Assembly (NCBI GenBank): GCA_020622165.1
Contig: JACNMN010000017.1
Coordinates: 1 to 60,185, forward strand
Length of the DNA: 60,185 bases
Source: Boseongicola sp. H5
GTDB taxonomy: Bacteria > Pseudomonadota > Alphaproteobacteria > Rhodobacterales > Rhodobacteraceae
Direction of reading: 5' to 3'
In this document: positions 9,167 to 17,981 of the stretch, piece by piece
How positions within the stretch are numbered: the first letter of the stretch is position 1
Layout: each line of letters opens with the position of its first letter
Made by a program: the position numbers and the translations under genes
Notes under the pieces: model-generated
What the model was told of the DNA's origin: nothing
Database searches by the model: none
What the model saw: the letters and a program-made list of their open reading frames with translations, nothing else

Positions 9167-10783
9167 TCAATTCAGCGCGTCCCAGTCCGCACCGAGCGCG
9201 CGGATTATATCACCCTCTGAAGCAAGACCGCCCGCCAGAATCTCCTCCGAATTCTGGGCCAGGGTTCGGTAGCCCTCCTGTCGTGCGACCTCAAGAAGGG
9301 AGGCGCGACCGCCCTTCTTGATTTCTGACGAAAGCGAAGAAGTCACTTTCAGAAACTCCGATATCACGATGCGTCCTTTTCGCCCCAATTCGCCGCAATT
9401 GTCACACCCTTTTCCATTGCAGGAGGGACACAGTCGGCGAGCCAGGCGTTGCGAAAGGACACCTCGCAGAGTGCTGGAAAGCAGATAGTCCGGCACACCG
9501 AGGTCACGCAGCCGGTCGATGGCCGAGATCGCGTCGTTCGTGTGGATAGTCGACAGGACCAGACGTCCCACCAAGGCTGCGCGGACCGCGATCGCCGCGG
9601 TTTCTTCATCACGGATTTCTCCGACCATGACCACATCGGGATCCTGACGCAGGATCGCGCGGAGGGCGCTGCCGAAGGTCATGTCGATTTCCGGTTGGAC
9701 CTGGGTCTGATTGATGCCCTCCAGCGCATATTCGACCGGGTCCTCGACTGTGACGATTTTGCGATCATCCGAACTGATGCGGCTTAATGCAGTGTAGAGC
9801 GTAGTGGTCTTGCCACTACCCGTCGGCCCCGCCACAAGGAATAGACCGTTGGGAGCGGCGATCGCAGTCTCGATTTCAGTGATCCGGTGTGCCGGGAAAC
9901 CAAGTCTTTCCCAGTCGAGCTCCAAACGATGGCGATCCAAGAGGCGCAGGACGACACTTTCCCCATGCTGGGTCGGCAAGGTCGACATCCTGATATCCAC
10001 GGACCGGCCTCGGACCATGATGCTTGCCCGACCGTCCTGCGGCCGGCGACGTTCGGAAATATTCAAATTTCCCAGAACCTTGAGGCGAGAAACGACGGCG
10101 GCAACGTTCGTCGTGGGTATACGACTTTTGACCCAGAGAACTCCGTCCACCCTGAAGCGCACACGTGCTCCGATCTCATCTGCCTCGATATGAATATCGG
10201 AGGCACGTTCCTGCACCGCCTGAGCGATCAGGTCATTGACCAGTTTGATGACCGGGCCGTCATTTGCCAATGCCTTGAGGCGCGCAACGTCCTGATGCGA
10301 TGCGGAGTGATCGCCGCTTCCGCTCGTGGACACGCCGGAGAGCCGACCGAGAGCGGCCTTGATGTCCGATGGGCAAGCAAGAGCAACCTCGACATCGCGA
10401 CCCAGATAGAACCCGATGCCGGCGGCGACATCCCGTGATCTCGGATCTGCCATCGCAATGTGGATGGGCCCGCCCTTGTCGTCGATCTGGAATGGAAACG
10501 CCCCCACACGTTCCAAGAACGATGTCTCGAGGCCAAGTTTCTCGACCAGAGCCGGGTCGAAACGCGCCGCATCGATCAGCGGCACAGCGAGGTAATTGGC
10601 CAAAGCCTCGAACAGGATGTTCTCGGAAACGAGCCCCAATTCAAGCAAGCTACGTTCGACGCTCGTTCCGGCCTCGATGCTCGCGGAAAGCACGCGCGCT
10701 GCGGCGGCTTCGGTAAGGTCCGACGACTTTTTTAAGTACGCAATGAAATCCGCATCGTCCAGTGTCGACTGTGCCCTGCTCAT
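9167..10783 (-). CDS. gspE: Type II secretion ATPase GspE
   Basis: This is the cytoplasmic hexameric ATPase that powers pseudopilus assembly. The N-terminal third has the GspE/MshE-type domain (SVERSLLELGLVSENILFEA). The C-terminal part has Walker A GPTGSGKTTT (about residue 317), the Asp box TVEDPVEY, Walker B DPDVVMVGEIRDEET, the His box STIHTND, and a zinc tetracysteine CPSCNGKGCDNC, which is typical of GspE. The start chosen at 10783 gives 538 aa and has GGTGA 9 nt upstream. An ATG at 10801 would add six residues, but it lies inside a tandem repeat and has no ribosome binding site. The gene diverges from the gspL-to-gspJ block. Confidence 0.93.
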   Translation of the reverse strand: MSRAQSTLDDADFIAYLKKSSDLTEAAAARVLSASIEAGTSVERSLLELGLVSENILFEALANYLAVPLIDAARFDPALVEKLGLETSFLERVGAFPFQIDDKGGPIHIAMADPRSRDVAAGIGFYLGRDVEVALACPSDIKAALGRLSGVSTSGSGDHSASHQDVARLKALANDGPVIKLVNDLIAQAVQERASDIHIEADEIGARVRFRVDGVLWVKSRIPTTNVAAVVSRLKVLGNLNISERRRPQDGRASIMVRGRSVDIRMSTLPTQHGESVVLRLLDRHRLELDWERLGFPAHRITEIETAIAAPNGLFLVAGPTGSGKTTTLYTALSRISSDDRKIVTVEDPVEYALEGINQTQVQPEIDMTFGSALRAILRQDPDVVMVGEIRDEETAAIAVRAALVGRLVLSTIHTNDAISAIDRLRDLGVPDYLLSSTLRGVLSQRLARRLCPSCNGKGCDNCGELGRKGRIVISEFLKVTSSLSSEIKKGGRASLLEVARQEGYRTLAQNSEEILAGGLASEGDIIRALGADWDALN

Positions 10784-10784
10784 T

Positions 10785-10850
10785 TTGCAATCACCGGTCA
10801 TTTCTAAAACATGCTATTTGTAATCATAGATCATTTCTAAAACATGCTAT
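10785..10850. repeat. Two tandem 33-bp repeats in the gspE-gspL intergenic region
   Basis: Unit 10785-10817 and unit 10818-10850 match at 29 of 33 positions, and the last 20 bases of each are identical (10798-10817 and 10831-10850). The pair occupies the divergent region just upstream of gspE. The gspE-proximal unit provides the GGTGA ribosome binding site, while the distal copy has diverged there. It may be a duplicated operator or a simple tandem duplication of the 5' end. Confidence 0.8.
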
Positions 10851-10927
10851 GCATTCTTCGTAGCCTGTTCTAGTATGGCGACCAAGAATCGACACAAAAA
10901 AGTCGAGCAGTTGGAAATGACAGGCTA

Positions 10928-11947
10928 GTGTTACAGGCAGCAGATCACCTCTGGGAGGCGGTTTCGACCGAAATTGGGGCAATGACCCCGTCTTGGGTGC
11001 GAACGCTATTGTTCGCACATCCTGTTGCACGCCCATTGCATTTTAGTGAGACCGCTAAAGGGATTTCGAAAGGGACGAGCGGGGTTGCGGCGCCCGTAGC
11101 ATTGTTGCGCTCCGATATCCCGAGCGTCACGTCGAGTATCCGCATTGCGGTAGATCCGGTGCTGCCCCAAGGGTGGTTCTTTAAGCGGGAAATCAGGGTC
11201 CCGGCAGGCGCAGTCGGAAGCATTTCGAAAATCGCGGCACTCGATTTGGTGCGTGCCACTCCCTTTAAGGCGGATGAGGTTGTCTGGTCGCTCGAGCCCG
11301 CAAGGCGGGAGGGGCAGGATGTCGTGGCCACGCAATGGGTGGCGCGGCGCAGTGATCTGCTGCAACTGGAAAAGCGACTTGCAGGTCTGGGCATGAGGAC
11401 ACGGGTGTTCCGCGTCGAAGGGCGTCCCGAGCTTGCCCCCCTGCCATCATCGCTCGGGGCTGCCGGTCGACATGTCCGCAAATGGCAACTGGTCAATGCC
11501 GTCCTGTTCTTGTGTCTGCTTTTCCTCGGCGCCTGGATCTGGCTCGGCTCCACCCTCCAACTGGCACGCCAACTGGATGGCGCCGAAGCAGAGATCGCCC
11601 GCCTCCAGCAGAGCGCCCTCAGTCTCCGTCTGGACATTGACGCGCGGCGTGAAAGCGACACCGCCCGATCAGCCTTCATCGAGGTTGTTATCCAACGTCA
11701 ACGGCTTGTCGATGCGCTGCGGGATATCACGGTTGCCTTGCCGGACGATACCTGGGTATCCGATCTGGCTTTCCGGCCAGACGGCATGACGATTACCGGA
11801 CAGACAGCCAGCTCAGCGGCAGCACTCATCCTAGGGCTATCCTCGCACACTTCCCTGAGGAACCCCCGCCTGAGCGGCCAGGTTTCGCGCGTACCGGATG
11901 GCGACGAGGTTTTCGAGCTCAGTGTCGATTTCGGGAGGGCGGGGTGA
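10928..11947 (+). CDS. gspL: Type II secretion inner-membrane protein GspL/PilN-like
   Basis: The protein has 339 aa and starts at GTG. A divergent cytoplasmic half precedes one membrane span at about residues 188-212 (NAVLFLCLLFLGAWIWLG). A periplasmic coiled region follows (AEIARLQQSALSLRLDIDAR), then a PilN/GspL ferredoxin-like fold with the VALPDDTWVSDLAF signature. GspL links the ATPase GspE to the inner-membrane platform. The next gene overlaps the stop, so translation is probably coupled. The N-terminal actin-like part is too divergent to subdivide by eye, so PilN-like is the safer domain name; the locus supports gspL. Confidence 0.8.
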   Translation: MLQAADHLWEAVSTEIGAMTPSWVRTLLFAHPVARPLHFSETAKGISKGTSGVAAPVALLRSDIPSVTSSIRIAVDPVLPQGWFFKREIRVPAGAVGSISKIAALDLVRATPFKADEVVWSLEPARREGQDVVATQWVARRSDLLQLEKRLAGLGMRTRVFRVEGRPELAPLPSSLGAAGRHVRKWQLVNAVLFLCLLFLGAWIWLGSTLQLARQLDGAEAEIARLQQSALSLRLDIDARRESDTARSAFIEVVIQRQRLVDALRDITVALPDDTWVSDLAFRPDGMTITGQTASSAAALILGLSSHTSLRNPRLSGQVSRVPDGDEVFELSVDFGRAG

Positions 11948-12513
11948 TGCGGTCCGGCTCAATGCTCGCCCGTATCGCCGCGCTTGCCGTCATTGCCACC
12001 GCAATCCTGTTGCCAGTGGTGTTCGTGATACTGCCGCTCGCGCAATGGAAACAGGACGTCGAGGAGGCGGTCGAGGCTGCACGCTTGGACCAAGTCAGGT
12101 TGGCTGACAGTATTGAGCGGCTTGCATTGGAACGGGCGCAATTGTCTGCAGGTAGCCTTGACGGCTTTCTTTGGTCGGCACGGCAATTGGGTGCGGCAAC
12201 CGCCAGGGTTCAAGCGACAATCAACGACATCGCAGCTCAGAATAGTCTATCGATACGTTCATTCACACCGACCGGTACGCGCAGCATGCCGATCGCAGAA
12301 GGCATCGCCTTTCGCATCGAGATCGAGGCTACGCTCGATCGGCTGACGCCATTCCTGGTCGAAATCGAATACCACACTCCCGCCCTATTGATTGATCGCG
12401 CCGATCTGCGCCGGCTCACGCGGCCAGGTGCGGATACCGAGCGGCCGAGCATGTTCGTTCAGCTTGAAATCGTCGCACCGATCGACGTCGCCGAAGAGGA
12501 CGAGGAGACATGA
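11947..12513 (+). CDS. gspM: Type II secretion protein GspM-like
   Basis: This small bitopic inner-membrane protein (188 aa) has a membrane span at residues 11-30 (AVIATAILLPVVFVILPL), a periplasmic coiled coil and a C-terminal ferredoxin-like part (EIEATLDRLTPFLVEIEYHTPALLID), as in the T2SS GspM/PilO group. The start at 11947 overlaps the gspL stop by one base; a GTG one codon earlier is possible. GspM normally pairs with GspL, and it directly follows gspL here. Confidence 0.8.
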   Translation: MRSGSMLARIAALAVIATAILLPVVFVILPLAQWKQDVEEAVEAARLDQVRLADSIERLALERAQLSAGSLDGFLWSARQLGAATARVQATINDIAAQNSLSIRSFTPTGTRSMPIAEGIAFRIEIEATLDRLTPFLVEIEYHTPALLIDRADLRRLTRPGADTERPSMFVQLEIVAPIDVAEEDEET

Positions 12514-13019
12514 GCCGACTTCTTCATCCGGCGGTTGGCACCGGTGCGATGCTGGCCATGGTGGCCGGCCTATCCGCAGTGGTGTTCTCTATCGACCCTG
12601 AACAGGCGCCCGCCTTGCCGTCCAATGTCCGTGAGCTAGCGCCGGCAGTCGACGCCCCGGCGGGAGCATTCGCGGCGCCACGCCCAAGAAATGCCATCTA
12701 CTACGCCGCGATTACGGATCGCCCGCTATTCGCTCCGACACGTCGACCAGATGTGATGGACGCCCCCCCGGGGCCCGAGGCCGAGCCGGAGCCGGATCGG
12801 GAAATCGCGTTTGCCCCGCCCCCTCCACAGGTGCGGCTCTTGGGTGCGCTGCAAACGGGGACATCGGCTTCCGCTCTTCTATCGATAGAGGGCGGGGCAC
12901 CGGTTTGGGTTCCTGAGGGAGCAGATATCGAGGGATGGCGTATGAGCGAAGTGAGTGCGACCTCGGTCGTGCTGACCGCCGATGACAGGTCCTTACGACT
13001 AGAGATGTATCCGCAATGA
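12510..13019 (+). CDS. Type II secretion GspC/GspN-like protein with homology region
   Basis: The protein has 169 aa: a short N-terminus, one membrane anchor at about residues 12-27, and a Pro/Ala/Glu-rich linker containing YYAAITDRPLFAPTRRP. A small beta domain (VRLLGALQTGTSASALLSIE, then WVPEGADIEGW) resembles the GspC HR or PilP domain that contacts the secretin. There is no PDZ domain. It overlaps gspM and gspD by ATGA on both sides, which supports a role joining platform and secretin. It could equally be annotated GspN. Confidence 0.72.
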   Translation: MSRLLHPAVGTGAMLAMVAGLSAVVFSIDPEQAPALPSNVRELAPAVDAPAGAFAAPRPRNAIYYAAITDRPLFAPTRRPDVMDAPPGPEAEPEPDREIAFAPPPPQVRLLGALQTGTSASALLSIEGGAPVWVPEGADIEGWRMSEVSATSVVLTADDRSLRLEMYPQ

Positions 13020-14998
13020 CTCACCGATTTCTTGTATTGATGCTGCTTCTAGTGACGCAGGCCTGCGGGCGGGGCGGCGACGGCGAAGGTGGTCTTCGAC
13101 TATTGGCCAACCAATCCGGCGCAGCAAACGACGAAACCAGCGCGTTCTCGCGGTTTCAACAAGCCTTCAATAGTCCTACCGCGGATCGCAGGCGGCTTGG
13201 CTCGGACAATTTCCTCAATCTACCGTCGGGACCGTCCCGCAATCTGATCGAAGCATCCGAGGATGGGGCATTTTCACTCAATCTGGTCGACGTACCAATT
13301 GAGCAGGCCGTGAATGCGGTTTTGGGCACAGCGCTGGAACGCACCTATACGATTTCACCGGATGTGAGGGGCACTGTGACGCTCCAGACAAGCCGGCCAC
13401 TGTCGGAGCGCGACTTGCTGGAAACGTTCCAGATCATTCTCGAGATAAACGGCGCGACGCTGCAGATGGCGAACGACGTCATCACGGTTGTGCCGCTGTC
13501 CGGAGCGTCGGCAAGCATCGTGCGTCCGCAGGATCTGGAACGGATTGGCGGCCGCATCGTTGCCGTTCCGCTGCGCTACATCGGTACAACGGAAATGGTG
13601 CGGCTTCTCGAACCAATCGGTGGCGAGACGCTGCGGCTCCAGTCCATTCCAAACCGTAACGTTCTTCTCATCGCCGGCACACGCAATGAAATCAATACTG
13701 CCATTGAAGCGGTGAATCTTTTTGACGTCGACGTTCTCGAGGGACAATCGGTTGGGTTGTATCAGTTGCGCGCTGCGGATCCGGAGGCCGTCGTCGAGGA
13801 ACTGAACGCCATTTTTGCGACCGGCGACGGTGGCAGCCTGCAAAACGTGGTGACCTTTTTGCCATCGCAACGGCTCAACGCAATCCTCGTGATTAGTTCA
13901 AGGGCCAATTATCTGGCGGAAGCCGAAGAGTGGATACGCAATCTGGACAATGCGGCCGGTGGCAGCCAGCGTCGCCCTGTGGTCTACAACCTTCAGAACC
14001 GGAGTGCCGATGATCTGGCCCCGGTCTTGAGCGAGATGATCGACGATATCACCTCGGAAAGCGGCAACACAGTTGAGGGCTCCGCACGGATCGTAGCCGA
14101 CGACGCGCGCAACGCTGTTATTGTCTGGGGCAACGACTCCGAGCAGGAGGTGTTCGCACGCCTCATACAATCGCTGGATACGGCGCCCGTGCAGGTGCTT
14201 CTGGAGGCGACGATCGCAGAGGTCACCCTGAATGACGAGTTGAACTTCGGACTTCGGTGGTTCTTTGAGAATGGAGGCGTTAACGGCACATTCACGAACA
14301 GTGAGACAGGGTCCGTCGGCCCAAGCTTTCCCGGCCTGTCCTTTCTGTTTCAGGGCGCGTCAGCGAGTGCCGCCTTGAGTGCTTTGAACTCTGTTACGAC
14401 TGTGAATGTCGTGTCCTCTCCGAGCCTCATGGTGCTCGACAATCAGGAAGCGCAGCTTCAGATCGGCGACGAGGTTCCAATCGCGACACAACAGGTCCGC
14501 GAAATCGACAATCCGTCCGCGCCGATCGTAAACACGATTTCTTTCCGCGACACCGGGATAATACTGGCCGTACGGCCACGGGTATCAAGTTCGGGTCAGG
14601 TCGTTCTGGATATCGAACAGGAGGTTTCGACCGTATCGAACACGACGACTTCGGGCATCGACAGTCCGACGATCTCGCAACGTCGGATCCAGACAAGCGT
14701 GGTCGTTTCTAACGGTCAGACGCTCGCACTTGGAGGGTTGATCGAGGAGAGCCGAAACGGAAGCAATGCCCAAGTGCCCGGCCTCGGCGATGTACCTGTC
14801 CTTGGTGGTCTGTTCCGGAACCGCAGCGACACCATAGCCAGAACGGAGCTTTTGGTCCTCATTACACCTCAGGTAATTCGCAGCAACCACGAGGCCCTCG
14901 CTGTGACACGGGAGTTGCGAAATCGGATCAATCAGGCAAACGGTGTTGTCGAGACCGGTATCATCGATCCAGGTATCGGACATCGGATTATTGACTGA
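13016..14998 (+). CDS. gspD: Type II secretion secretin GspD
   Basis: This is the outer-membrane secretin channel, 660 aa. The N-terminal signal ends near LLLVTQAC, so it may be a lipoprotein that pilots itself, although the lipobox is imperfect. An N0 domain (NLVDVPIEQAVNAVLG) and successive N1-N3 domains are followed by the secretin barrel from about residue 395: VLLEATIAEVTLND, SSPSLMVLDNQEAQLQIGDE, and VPGLGDVPVLGGLFR near the C-terminus, which is diagnostic. No pilotin gene is seen nearby. The start overlaps the previous stop. A 47-bp gap separates it from gspF. Confidence 0.96.
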   Translation: MTHRFLVLMLLLVTQACGRGGDGEGGLRLLANQSGAANDETSAFSRFQQAFNSPTADRRRLGSDNFLNLPSGPSRNLIEASEDGAFSLNLVDVPIEQAVNAVLGTALERTYTISPDVRGTVTLQTSRPLSERDLLETFQIILEINGATLQMANDVITVVPLSGASASIVRPQDLERIGGRIVAVPLRYIGTTEMVRLLEPIGGETLRLQSIPNRNVLLIAGTRNEINTAIEAVNLFDVDVLEGQSVGLYQLRAADPEAVVEELNAIFATGDGGSLQNVVTFLPSQRLNAILVISSRANYLAEAEEWIRNLDNAAGGSQRRPVVYNLQNRSADDLAPVLSEMIDDITSESGNTVEGSARIVADDARNAVIVWGNDSEQEVFARLIQSLDTAPVQVLLEATIAEVTLNDELNFGLRWFFENGGVNGTFTNSETGSVGPSFPGLSFLFQGASASAALSALNSVTTVNVVSSPSLMVLDNQEAQLQIGDEVPIATQQVREIDNPSAPIVNTISFRDTGIILAVRPRVSSSGQVVLDIEQEVSTVSNTTTSGIDSPTISQRRIQTSVVVSNGQTLALGGLIEESRNGSNAQVPGLGDVPVLGGLFRNRSDTIARTELLVLITPQVIRSNHEALAVTRELRNRINQANGVVETGIIDPGIGHRIID

Positions 14999-15045
14999 AG
15001 CCTTCTGCGGCATCAGCCTGTCATTCGAAATGGAGACCGTGCTAG

Positions 15046-16260
15046 ATGCGAGACTTCCGGTATCAGGCATATGCCTCGGACGGCTCCCGGGTTACGGGTG
15101 AAGTAAGGGCGGAAACTGATGCGGCCGCGCTTGCGCAGCTGAGCGGACGCGGCCTCACTCCGGTTACGCTGACTATGGGAAATGCCAAGCCAGCGTGGTG
15201 GAACAGGGACATCTCGCTGTTTGGCGAGCCATCGCTGCCTCAGCGTGAATTGCAGTCGCTGTTCGCGACCCTTGCGACTATGCTGCAAGCGGGATTTGGA
15301 TTGCCACGCGCGATTGCCTTCTGCGAAGAGCAGACTGTGCACAGAAGGACGCGCGCGACGCTTTCAAGCATTCGCCAGCGACTGGATAACGGCAGCACGC
15401 TCAGCGACGCGATGGAACACACGGCACCTGCTGTCCCAGCGCGGTTTCGCGCCCTGATCCGGATCGGCGAGCGATCCAACCAATTGCCGCAGATCGTAGC
15501 GGACGTAGCGGAATTCATGACCAATGAGGCACAATTCCGGCGCGAACTACGCAGTGCCTTGCTCTATCCCGCGATACTCCTGATCATGTCCGCTTTGGTC
15601 TTGTCGGTTGTGGTCTTCTTTCTTGCTCCGACGCTTTTGCCGGTTTTCGCGTCGCTGGACGCGCCGCCGCCACCCTTCCTGGATTTCATGGCCTCAGCCG
15701 GCGCTGCGCTGACCGCAAACTGGCAGATGGTCCTCGTTGCTCTGGCGTTGATGATCACGATAGCCTTGCTCGGTCGCCAATTCATCTCGTCCATCATGTC
15801 GCGCGTGATGCTAAGGTTGCCCCTGATCGGCACATATCTGCGTCGTCGCGAAAGCTTGCGGATGGCTCAGGCGCTGTTCTTGATGCTCAAAGGGGGTAGC
15901 CAGTTGCCCGAAGCTATCTCGGTTGCCTGCGAGGCTGTCTCATTCGCTCCCTACCGACGCTTGTTGCGCGAAGCTGAAGCCGCCGTGACTGGGGGCGGCC
16001 GCCTTGCTCCGGCCTTGGCCGAACGCAACCTGATCGACCCGACAACGCTGGGCTTGCTTGCCGCGGGAGAAGAAAGCGACAGGTTCCAACCGCTTTTGCG
16101 AACGGCGATAGAGACACTTCGGCATCAGACGTCACAAGCGCTAAAGCAAGCGATCCAGGTTCTTTCACCGACGCTCACCCTCGTCATCGGGCTTGGCATC
16201 GGTGCGCTCATCCTGAGCACGATAAGCGCGATCATGGACCTGAATGACATCGGCCTTTAA
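15046..16260 (+). CDS. gspF: Type II secretion platform protein GspF
   Basis: This is the polytopic inner-membrane platform protein, 404 aa (family usual about 400). It opens with YQAYASDGSRVTGEV, the typical GspF N-terminus. Two T2SSF helical domains follow, the first with LATMLQAGFGLPRAI and the second with ALFLMLKGGSQLPEAI. Hydrophobic spans lie near 175-195, 225-243 and at the C-terminus (LVIGLGIGALILSTISAI). GGAG lies upstream of the ATG. The 3' end overlaps gspH by 17 nt. Confidence 0.95.
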   Translation: MRDFRYQAYASDGSRVTGEVRAETDAAALAQLSGRGLTPVTLTMGNAKPAWWNRDISLFGEPSLPQRELQSLFATLATMLQAGFGLPRAIAFCEEQTVHRRTRATLSSIRQRLDNGSTLSDAMEHTAPAVPARFRALIRIGERSNQLPQIVADVAEFMTNEAQFRRELRSALLYPAILLIMSALVLSVVVFFLAPTLLPVFASLDAPPPPFLDFMASAGAALTANWQMVLVALALMITIALLGRQFISSIMSRVMLRLPLIGTYLRRRESLRMAQALFLMLKGGSQLPEAISVACEAVSFAPYRRLLREAEAAVTGGGRLAPALAERNLIDPTTLGLLAAGEESDRFQPLLRTAIETLRHQTSQALKQAIQVLSPTLTLVIGLGIGALILSTISAIMDLNDIGL

Positions 16261-16612
16261 CTCGAAATCCGGCGTCACGCTTTTCGAAACGCTGATTGCC
16301 CTGACCGTGGTGGCATTGCTTTTTGGCGTTGTGACGATCAGTGTGCGCCCGCCATCACCAGCGATGCGATTGGAGCGGGAAATCTCGTCGATCCTCGCCG
16401 AAACGTCCGCGCTTCGGCTCCGTGCGATCCGACAAGACGAAACGGTGCGTTGGCGTGCGCGATACCCATGTGAAGCCCAGCAATCAGACACCGTCTTCTT
16501 TTCCGATGGCACTGCTCGCGGACAGGACATCTGCCTGGACGTCGATGGCGCATCTGATCGACTGACTCTGAATTCGTTGATAGGCAGATATGTGCGTGAG
16601 GGCACGGAATGA
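16244..16612 (+). CDS. gspH: Minor pseudopilin GspH
   Basis: The protein has 122 aa with a class III prepilin signal KSG|VTLFETLIAL: cleavage after Gly and Glu at mature position 5, followed by a hydrophobic helix. The short beta-rich remainder and the slot between gspF and gspI fit GspH, a pseudopilus-tip component. It overlaps gspF by 17 nt and gspI by 4 nt. Mature position 1 is Val rather than Phe. Confidence 0.85.
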   Translation: MTSAFNSKSGVTLFETLIALTVVALLFGVVTISVRPPSPAMRLEREISSILAETSALRLRAIRQDETVRWRARYPCEAQQSDTVFFSDGTARGQDICLDVDGASDRLTLNSLIGRYVREGTE

Positions 16613-16968
16613 GCCGGCGCGCCGGATACTCCGTTCTGGAAGTCCTTGTTGCCTTCGCCGTCATGGCAATGGTTTTTGCCGTGCTCATTCCCGGTCAGTC
16701 GGCACTTCTCGGCAGGACAATCACGGCCGATGAAAGGCTCTTGGCAACCGACTTCGCGGCATCTCGCATGGATGCCATCGGAATAACCGGGCCGATAACG
16801 CCAGGCATATCGGAGGACCGCTATAGGGATTGGATCGTCAGCGAGCGGCGGCTCCTTCAGGCGGCGCCGGCTGACACCCTCACCCTGATATCCGTAACGA
16901 TCGAAATCAGGTCGGCCGCCACTGGCGATCTGATCGCAAGCCTGTCAGCAGCAAGGGTAGCGGAATGA
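16609..16968 (+). CDS. gspI: Minor pseudopilin GspI
   Basis: The protein has 119 aa with prepilin signal RRAG|YSVLEVLVAF (Glu at +5) and a single N-terminal hydrophobic helix. The short C-terminal domain contains DRYRDWIVSERRL, resembling GspI. It initiates the pseudopilus tip with GspJ and GspK. ATGA overlaps on both sides indicate translational coupling with gspH and gspJ. Confidence 0.85.
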   Translation: MSRRAGYSVLEVLVAFAVMAMVFAVLIPGQSALLGRTITADERLLATDFAASRMDAIGITGPITPGISEDRYRDWIVSERRLLQAAPADTLTLISVTIEIRSAATGDLIASLSAARVAE

Positions 16969-17549
16969 ACCGTTGGACAAGCCAAACAGGCTTAAGCCTG
17001 TTCGAGTTGCTGATCGCGCTGGCGCTGCTTGCCGTCATAGCTGTCGGCATCGCCTCGGCATTCGGCCTTGGGGTGCGCCTTTATGATCGGACGGGTGCCC
17101 TGGGCGAGTTGGCGCCGGAACTCGCGGCGCGAACCCAACTTCGAACGCTGATGGCGCTTGCAACGCCTCCGACGCAAATCGCAACGTTCCCAATCGTCTT
17201 CGAAGGCGAAACCGATGCCCTGTCTTTCATCACACGTGCGACGCCCGCAGGGCTGTCCGATGCAGCCGCATTGCGCGTGTCGGTCAATCAGAATGGCACC
17301 GAGCTGGTCATGGAAATCGCGTCTTTGCAGGATGATGGTATGGTCCGGCAAGTGTGGGCATTCCCGCTGACCCTAACATCCGCGCCGGCCGAATTTTCCT
17401 ATTTCGACGACCGAACAGTTCCCCCTGAATGGAGGACGACCTGGGACGACGAAAATGCTCTACCTGCACTCGTTCGCATCACTGTTCCCGAAGGAGCGCG
17501 CCCGGAATGGCCGGATTTCACCGTTCGCCCTGTGCTCAGGCAAGAGTGA
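16965..17549 (+). CDS. gspJ: Minor pseudopilin GspJ
   Basis: The protein has 194 aa with prepilin signal QTG|LSLFELLIAL (Glu at +5). The larger globular domain contains FVIEFEGE-like and SFITRA strands and ends ARPEWPDFTVRPVLRQ, as is usual for GspJ (VRITVPEG near the end). It is the last gene of the plus-strand block. Its TGA is followed immediately by the reverse-strand stop of gspG. Confidence 0.85.
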   Translation: MNRWTSQTGLSLFELLIALALLAVIAVGIASAFGLGVRLYDRTGALGELAPELAARTQLRTLMALATPPTQIATFPIVFEGETDALSFITRATPAGLSDAAALRVSVNQNGTELVMEIASLQDDGMVRQVWAFPLTLTSAPAEFSYFDDRTVPPEWRTTWDDENALPALVRITVPEGARPEWPDFTVRPVLRQE

Positions 17550-17981
17550 TCAAACGCCTATATCAGCGTCCTGCCCGGTGCCGCCGCGCGTGCCATCGCG
17601 TCCGAATGACGAAACCTGCGGCACGGAGCCATCTGAGCTTTCCGTGAAGACGTAGTCGCGCCCCCAAGGATCGGTAAGGGCCTCAACGCTTTCCAAGTAT
17701 GGGCCGGACCAAACCGGTTCACCGACCGGTGGCTCCATCAAGACGCCAAGACCTTCGGCGGCAGTCGGGTATCGTCCAAGATCGATGTAAAACAACTGCA
17801 GTGCATTCTTGATTTGCGCGATCTGCAGTTCGGCGGTTTCGCTTCGGGCACGGTCTAGATAGCCGAGCAGTCTCGGCCCAGCTACGCCCGCCAACAAAGC
17901 GACAATCGCCAAAACAACCAGTACTTCAAGGATCGTAACACCGCTGCGCGCCGTCCATTCTGTGCGATACTTTGAAATCAT
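17550..17981 (-). CDS. gspG: Major pseudopilin GspG
   Basis: The protein has 143 aa with prepilin signal ARSG|VTILEVLVVLAIVALL, Glu at +5. The major-pseudopilin features follow: QIKNALQLFYIDLGRYPT, EGLGVLMEPP, WSGPYL, DPWGRDYVF and a C-terminal SFGRDGTRGGTGQDADI calcium-loop region. The start at 17981 overlaps the prepilin peptidase stop by ATGA. A longer frame upstream belongs to the peptidase in another frame. GspG forms the body of the pseudopilus, yet here it is separated from the other pseudopilins by inversion. Confidence 0.93.
   Translation of the reverse strand: MISKYRTEWTARSGVTILEVLVVLAIVALLAGVAGPRLLGYLDRARSETAELQIAQIKNALQLFYIDLGRYPTAAEGLGVLMEPPVGEPVWSGPYLESVEALTDPWGRDYVFTESSDGSVPQVSSFGRDGTRGGTGQDADIGV

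Noticed and set aside
10770-10801. Matching GATTGCAAAATG sequence before both gspE and the epimerase gene start
   Set aside because: It is only 12 bases, and the genes are otherwise unrelated; probably chance, with no repeat around it.
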